From positions 5,171,466 to 5,235,465 of the forward strand of contig OZ026557.1 of assembly GCA_964020155.1 (NCBI GenBank): a DNA stretch of 64,000 bases, written 5' to 3'. Made by a program: the position numbers and the translations under genes. A model generated the notes under the pieces. The model made no database searches and was not told the origin of the DNA. It worked only from the letters and a program-made list of their open reading frames with translations. Shown one piece after another: positions 62,384 through 64,000 of this stretch. Origin of the DNA: Chondrilla cf. caribensis (Eukaryota; Porifera; Demospongiae; Chondrillida; Chondrillidae). Position 1 is the stretch's first letter; every line of letters begins with the position of its first letter.

Positions 62384-64000
62384 AAATACGAATGCACAGA
62401 CACACTCCTTGACCTAGTACAGTCATTCTGATAACAAAAAAGATGCATTTTGATGTGGACCAAAAATTCCCCCCAGTGCCCATATGCCACATGTGGTGAT
62501 CACCTAAGCAATTTGAGATTTCTTGGCTGGTCACCAAGGGCTACCCAGTGTCCATGCCAAACTCACCAACACAATTTCGGAAACATTCTGATTGTCCTGA
62601 GTGCGCTATAAGCCTCGTGGTGACAAGCCAAAAAATGTCAATTTTTTGAGTTGTCACCACGGCCTCTCCTGTATGCACATGATGCATCATAGCTGAAATC
62701 CGAATTCACAGACACTCCTGGACCTAGTAGCTACCTTCTGATAGCAAAGAAGATGCATTTTGATGTGGACCAAAATTTCCCCCCAATGCCACATATAATA
62801 GAATGTATATACTTTGTATGTACATTCATATATGCGTGTAATACGCCTTGTGGTGATCACCTAAGCAATTTGAGATTTCTTTTCTGGTCACCAAGGGCTA
62901 CCCAGTGTCCATGCCTAACTCACCAACACAATTTCGTAAGCATTCTGATTGTCCTGAGTGCGCTATAAGCCTCGTGGTGACAAGCCCAAAAAATGTCAAT
63001 TTTTGGTCTTGTCACCACGGCCTCTCCTGTGTGCACGTGATGCATCATAGCTGAAATCCAAATGCACAGACACACTCCTGGACCTGGTAGCTACCTTGTG
63101 ATAGCAAAAAGTTGCATTTTGATGTCGACCAAAATTTCCCCCTATTGCCAATGTATATACTTTGTATGTAGATTCATATTATGCGTGTAATATGCCTTGT
63201 GGTGATCACCTAAGCAATTTGATATTTCTTTGCTGGTCACCATGGGCTACCCAGTGTCCATGCCTAACTCACCAACACAATTTTGTTAGCATTCTGATTG
63301 TCCTGAGTGCGTTATAAGCCTCGTGGTGACAAGCCCAAAAAATGTCAATTTTTGGTCTTGTCACCACGGCCTCTCCTGTGTGCACGTGATGCATCATAGC
63401 TGAAATCCAAATGCACAGACACACTCCTGGACCTGGTAGCTACCTTCTGATAGCAAAAAGGATGCATTTTGATGTTGACCAAAATTTCCCCCTATTGCCA
63501 ATGTATATACTCTGTATGTAGATTCATATATGCGTGTATTACGCCTTGGGTGATCACCTAAACAATTCGAGATTTCTTTGCTGGTCACCAAGGGCTACCT
63601 AGTGTCCATGCCTAACTCACCAACACAATTTCGTAAGCATTCTGATTGTCCTGAGTGCGCTATAAGCCTCGTGGTGACAAGCCCAAAAAATGTCAATTTT
63701 TGGTCTTGTCACCACGGCCTCTCCTGTGTGCACGTGATGCATCATAGCTCAAATCCAAATGCACAGACACACTCCTGGACCTGGTAGCTACCTTCTGATA
63801 GTAAAAAGGATGCATTTTGATGTCGACCAAAATTTCCCCCCAGTGCCACATATAATAGAATGTATATACTTTGTATGTACATTCATATATGCGTGTAATA
63901 CGCCTTGTGGTGATCACCTAAGCAATTTGATATTTCTTTGCTGGTCACCAGGGGCTACCTAGTGTCCATGCCTAACTCACCAACACAATTTGGTAAGCAT
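62384..64000. repeat. satellite 1 array (gutted copy E), continues past window
   Basis: Four to five monomers of the ~350-bp satellite up to the window end, with no sign of a boundary. Confidence 0.9.

Noticed and set aside
46964..64000. CRISPR-like array in the regular repeats.
   Set aside because: Units of 187 and ~350 bp without short unique spacers, in a eukaryotic context, are satellites rather than a CRISPR array.

Overview
This is a piece of an animal nuclear genome, most likely from a sponge or another early-branching invertebrate. The metazoan signature comes from an atrophin/RERE regulator, a FoxL2-type forkhead gene, an ACAP-type ArfGAP, CDCA3, MYBBP1A and CDKAL1. Genes have many short GT-AG introns (some about 70 bp), intergenic gaps are often below 200 bp, and there are divergent promoters as short as 30 bp. 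A fungal-like cysteine synthase is also present. The sponge assignment is an inference; the multi-exon animal character is seen directly.

From 1 to about 41 kb the window is gene-dense and single-copy: the 3' half of an ACAP ArfGAP (+), a Kar5/GEX1/brambleberry nuclear-fusion protein (-), a TTLL10-like polyglycylase with an N-terminal NlpC/P60-like domain (-), a short CDCA3-like protein (+), CDKAL1 tRNA methylthiotransferase (-), single-exon FoxL2 (-), condensin subunit SMC4 (+), an RERE/atrophin co-regulator (+), MYBBP1A/Pol5 (-) and mitochondrial-type glutamyl-tRNA synthetase EARS2 (+). TTLL10/CDCA3 and MYBBP1A/EARS2 are head-to-head pairs. ACAP/brambleberry, CDCA3/CDKAL1 and RERE/MYBBP1A are tail-to-tail. 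Introns carry many (GT)n microsatellites and minisatellites with units of 12-30 bp. Two short MITE-like elements with CAGTGGAACCTC-type termini are present. The only long unique gene-poor stretches flank FoxL2.

From about 41.9 kb to the end the character changes completely. A module made of a cysteine-synthase gene plus flanking sequence (including a tRNA-derived SINE) has been tandemly duplicated at least five times. Copy A (43.1-45.1 kb) is open but lacks 13 residues in a conserved segment. Copy B (50.2-52.2 kb) keeps those 13 residues but has frameshifts, a nonsense codon and loses the PLP phosphate-loop exon. The other three copies are gutted: a start-less exon 1 fragment, then an array of a ~350-bp satellite (one array also containing a nested 187-bp satellite), then only the last exons of the gene. 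The same gene/satellite junctions recur, so a gutted gene and its satellite have been copied together. This satellite-inside-a-gene tandem array is the most unusual thing in the window.

The single-copy genes do not form a pathway. They cover trafficking, karyogamy, tubulin modification, cell cycle and chromosome condensation, tRNA modification and charging, and transcriptional control. All exon boundaries are read by eye from splice consensus and reading frame, without transcript data.
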